A DNA stretch of 64,000 nt, from NCBI GenBank assembly GCA_011389745.1, contig JAABTQ010000012.1:1-64000 (forward strand), given 5' to 3'. Under the pieces are notes generated by a model. The model made no database searches. It saw only the letters and a program-made list of their open reading frames with translations, and had not been told where the DNA came from. The DNA comes from Desulfobacteraceae bacterium (GTDB taxonomy: Bacteria > Desulfobacterota > Desulfobacteria > Desulfobacterales > SKZT01). Each line of letters opens with the position of its first letter. Within the stretch, counting starts at the first letter, position 1. Position numbers and translations under genes: made by a program. Shown here piece by piece: positions 62,053 to 64,000 of this stretch.

Positions 62053-64000
62053 ATGGAAAACCAAAACGTTATAAAAAGCCCCCTGTCAAATAAAATCATT
62101 GTTTTGTTTTTTCTTGCCATCTTAATAACATTTGCAGAAGTCTCGTCGGTTCAGGCATATGAAATACATCATCGTCTTTTCATCGAGCTGATTCCGGAAA
62201 ACCAAAAACTCAAAGCGGTGGATCATATCCGAATAGTCAAAGAGAAATCCGATGATCTCCGTTTCCGGCTCTCAGAACGTGCAGTAATTAATAGGGTATT
62301 ACTTGAAGGTAAAAAAATTCCATTTCAATTTATCAGAGGAATTCTTCAGGTGCCTGTCAAAAAATCTAATACCGGACCAATGGATCTTCTCATTGATTAT
62401 GAAGTAGTATTTGATGATCCTGTCCCGGAGCTTCCGGCAAATACCGATAATCCGGGATTTGGTGTTACCGGCACGATTTCTGAAAAAGGAACTTTTCTTT
62501 TGAACGGGTCCGGATGGCGTCCTGTAATGCCGAATCATGACTCATCCTGCTCACTAACAGTCAAAGCACCAAAAGGAGTCATTGCGGTTACGGCCGGACA
62601 ACGTTTGGGGGAAACTACCGAGGGCGACCATACGATTTCCCGATGGGAAATCGAGCAGCCTGTGCGAGGTCTTTCACTTTCCGCCGGAAACTATCAGGTT
62701 TTTGAAAAACAGGCAGACAAGGTCGCTATCTATGCTTTTTTATTCCCTGAAAGTGCCTACCTGGCAAAGGATTATATGGATGCCACTGCAAAATATATCC
62801 GCATGTATGAATCCATGTTCGGTATGTACCCTTTTCCCAAATTCGCAGTGGTGGAAAATTTTTTCCCGACAGGGTATGGTTTTGCATCTTATACATTGCT
62901 TGGAAGTCAGGTGCTTCGATTACCCTTTATCATCGATACTAGCCTGGGCCACGAAATCGCCCATTCCTGGTGGGGAAACGGTGTATACCCTGATTATTCC
63001 CAGGGCAATTGGAGCGAGGGATTAACAACCTATGTAGCCGACTATCTTTTCAAGGAAAGGCAATCCGAAAAAGAGGGTCGAAGTTACCGGCTTCAAATGC
63101 TCAGAAACTATGCCACCCTGGTGAAACCTTTAAATGATTTTCCTCTGTCCGATTTTACCGGCCGGACCGATCCGGTGACAAAAGTCATCGGCTATGACAA
63201 AGGGGCCATGTTTTTTCACATGCTCCGAAAAAAGGTGGGAGAAGCAAACTTCTGGACCTCACTCAGGCAAATATACTCCCGGCAACTGTTCCAAAATACC
63301 TCCTGGGATGATTTCAGGGAAATTTTTGAAGAAATCAGCGGAAAACCATTGACACTGTTTTTTGAACAGTGGATAAAACGCCCGGGATCGCCTCAGTTAA
63401 TCTTGGAGGATGTCGGCTTCACCCAATTTGCAAATGGTGGCCGGATCACAGGAAAACTTGTTCAAAGCCCCCCTTTTTATGATCTACGGGTGCCCATGAA
63501 ATTGGAGACCGACCGTGAGATAATAGCAAAAACAATATCGCTTTACGGGGAAAAAACATCATTTGAATTTGCAATACAGGGTACTCCCAAAATACTTACG
63601 GCAGATCCGGATATTGATATATTTCGTAAAATGTATCTTTCTGAAATCCCACCGACCATCAACAGCCTGAAAGTTTCCGATTCAATGCTGGTGGTATTGG
63701 CCGACAGCCTGAATATTGAGGTGGACGGGATTGCAAAATTGCTGATGGAAGGCTTGGGCATTAAAAACTATCAAATTGTTGATGAAAAGACTTTGCAGCG
63801 ACCCAAAATGACCCATCATGACATTTTGTGGATAGGGGTGCCGTCAAAGCATGAAATTTTTAGATCTTTGCCTGAAACTGTATTTTTTGAACAAGATGGA
63901 TTTTTGCTTAATAATGTCGGATATTTTGAGCAAGAAGATGTTTTTTTCGCAGTTTTTTCCAATCCTGAAGCAACAGACCACGTAGTGGGCCTTTTTTTAC
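62053..64000 (+). CDS. M1-like secreted metallopeptidase (3' end outside window)
   Basis: Open from ATG at 62053 to the last base with no stop; at least 649 residues. An N-terminal hydrophobic signal (about 13-33, ending SVQAYE) points to secretion or periplasmic location. A gluzincin motif HEIAHSWWGN is followed by GNWSEGLTTYVADYL; the third ligand Glu is 17 residues after the second His, one fewer than in typical M1 enzymes. This GNWSEGL form is known from M1-related families. No GAMEN motif is evident, so aminopeptidase specificity is uncertain. The tail from about 540 is unassigned. Confidence 0.85.
   Translation, partial: MENQNVIKSPLSNKIIVLFFLAILITFAEVSSVQAYEIHHRLFIELIPENQKLKAVDHIRIVKEKSDDLRFRLSERAVINRVLLEGKKIPFQFIRGILQVPVKKSNTGPMDLLIDYEVVFDDPVPELPANTDNPGFGVTGTISEKGTFLLNGSGWRPVMPNHDSSCSLTVKAPKGVIAVTAGQRLGETTEGDHTISRWEIEQPVRGLSLSAGNYQVFEKQADKVAIYAFLFPESAYLAKDYMDATAKYIRMYESMFGMYPFPKFAVVENFFPTGYGFASYTLLGSQVLRLPFIIDTSLGHEIAHSWWGNGVYPDYSQGNWSEGLTTYVADYLFKERQSEKEGRSYRLQMLRNYATLVKPLNDFPLSDFTGRTDPVTKVIGYDKGAMFFHMLRKKVGEANFWTSLRQIYSRQLFQNTSWDDFREIFEEISGKPLTLFFEQWIKRPGSPQLILEDVGFTQFANGGRITGKLVQSPPFYDLRVPMKLETDREIIAKTISLYGEKTSFEFAIQGTPKILTADPDIDIFRKMYLSEIPPTINSLKVSDSMLVVLADSLNIEVDGIAKLLMEGLGIKNYQIVDEKTLQRPKMTHHDILWIGVPSKHEIFRSLPETVFFEQDGFLLNNVGYFEQEDVFFAVFSNPEATDHVVGLFL

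Noticed and set aside
1-64000. tRNA, rRNA, prophage or insertion-sequence transposase
   Set aside because: No tRNA-like, rRNA-like, phage structural or transposase sequence was recognised; absence by eye is not proof.

Overview
The window looks like a chromosomal segment of an anaerobic deltaproteobacterium (Desulfobacterota, probably Desulfobacterales-like). The basis is the gene content: indolepyruvate:ferredoxin oxidoreductase, GTP-type PEP carboxykinase, many iron-sulfur redox proteins with a cytoplasmic molybdopterin enzyme, sigma-54 regulation, RNase J, GatB-dependent tRNA amidation and a DUF6178-like protein. This is family-based inference; no rRNA or tRNA gene is visible to fix taxonomy. 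Base composition is moderate to AT-rich except in the first ~2 kb, which is clearly more GC-rich and ends in a broken operon.

Layout. 1-2035: 3' end of a DUF3141-like gene, a 32-codon remnant of a MaoC/phosphotransacetylase gene, then a PAS-PAS-GGDEF protein. 2220-15000: housekeeping genes (YhaM-like nuclease, thymidylate kinase, ferredoxin, alkyltransferase, PlsC, RNase J, FtsK) around a PAS-PAS-PP2C phosphatase and a CysK-CysRS fusion whose synthetase half has lost HIGH and KMSKS. 15000-20224: a signalling cluster (two kinases, CheY-like receiver, hydrolase, 49-residue protein, degenerate GspE/PilB ATPase). 20282-22242: RtcB RNA ligase with archease.

22355-34971 is the most coherent accessory system. 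A leftward membrane protein/histidine kinase/NtrC-type regulator operon faces a rightward operon across a 568-bp intergenic region. That region carries a consensus-matching sigma-54 promoter and candidate enhancer repeats. The rightward operon encodes a TauE/SafE exporter, a small membrane protein, a cytoplasmic PhsA/PsrA-like molybdopterin oxidoreductase, a DmsB-like ferredoxin, a GltD/NfnB-like flavoprotein, a CBS protein, a HoxU/NuoG-like Fe-S protein and a flavodoxin-fold reductase. I infer a regulated soluble electron-transfer system for a sulfur compound, with NAD(P)H as a likely partner; the substrate is unknown.

34966-38694 (leftward): an EF-hand/isochorismatase-like fusion, a secreted subtilase with 153-bp C-terminal repeats, and a separate protein resembling the subtilase propeptide. 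39195-56827: dipeptidase, glycosyltransferase, gate-domain transporter, RecN, PanP-like aspartate decarboxylase, IorAB, RdgB, nitroreductase, PEPCK, AmpG-like permease, and a DUF6178-like/gatB operon behind a near-consensus promoter. 56854-64000: repeat-rich envelope region with a TolB/FG-GAP-like protein, a porin preceded by 17 TTTAGG units, Lgt, and an M1-like metallopeptidase that runs off the end. Short dispersed and tandem repeats are concentrated between genes in the right half.
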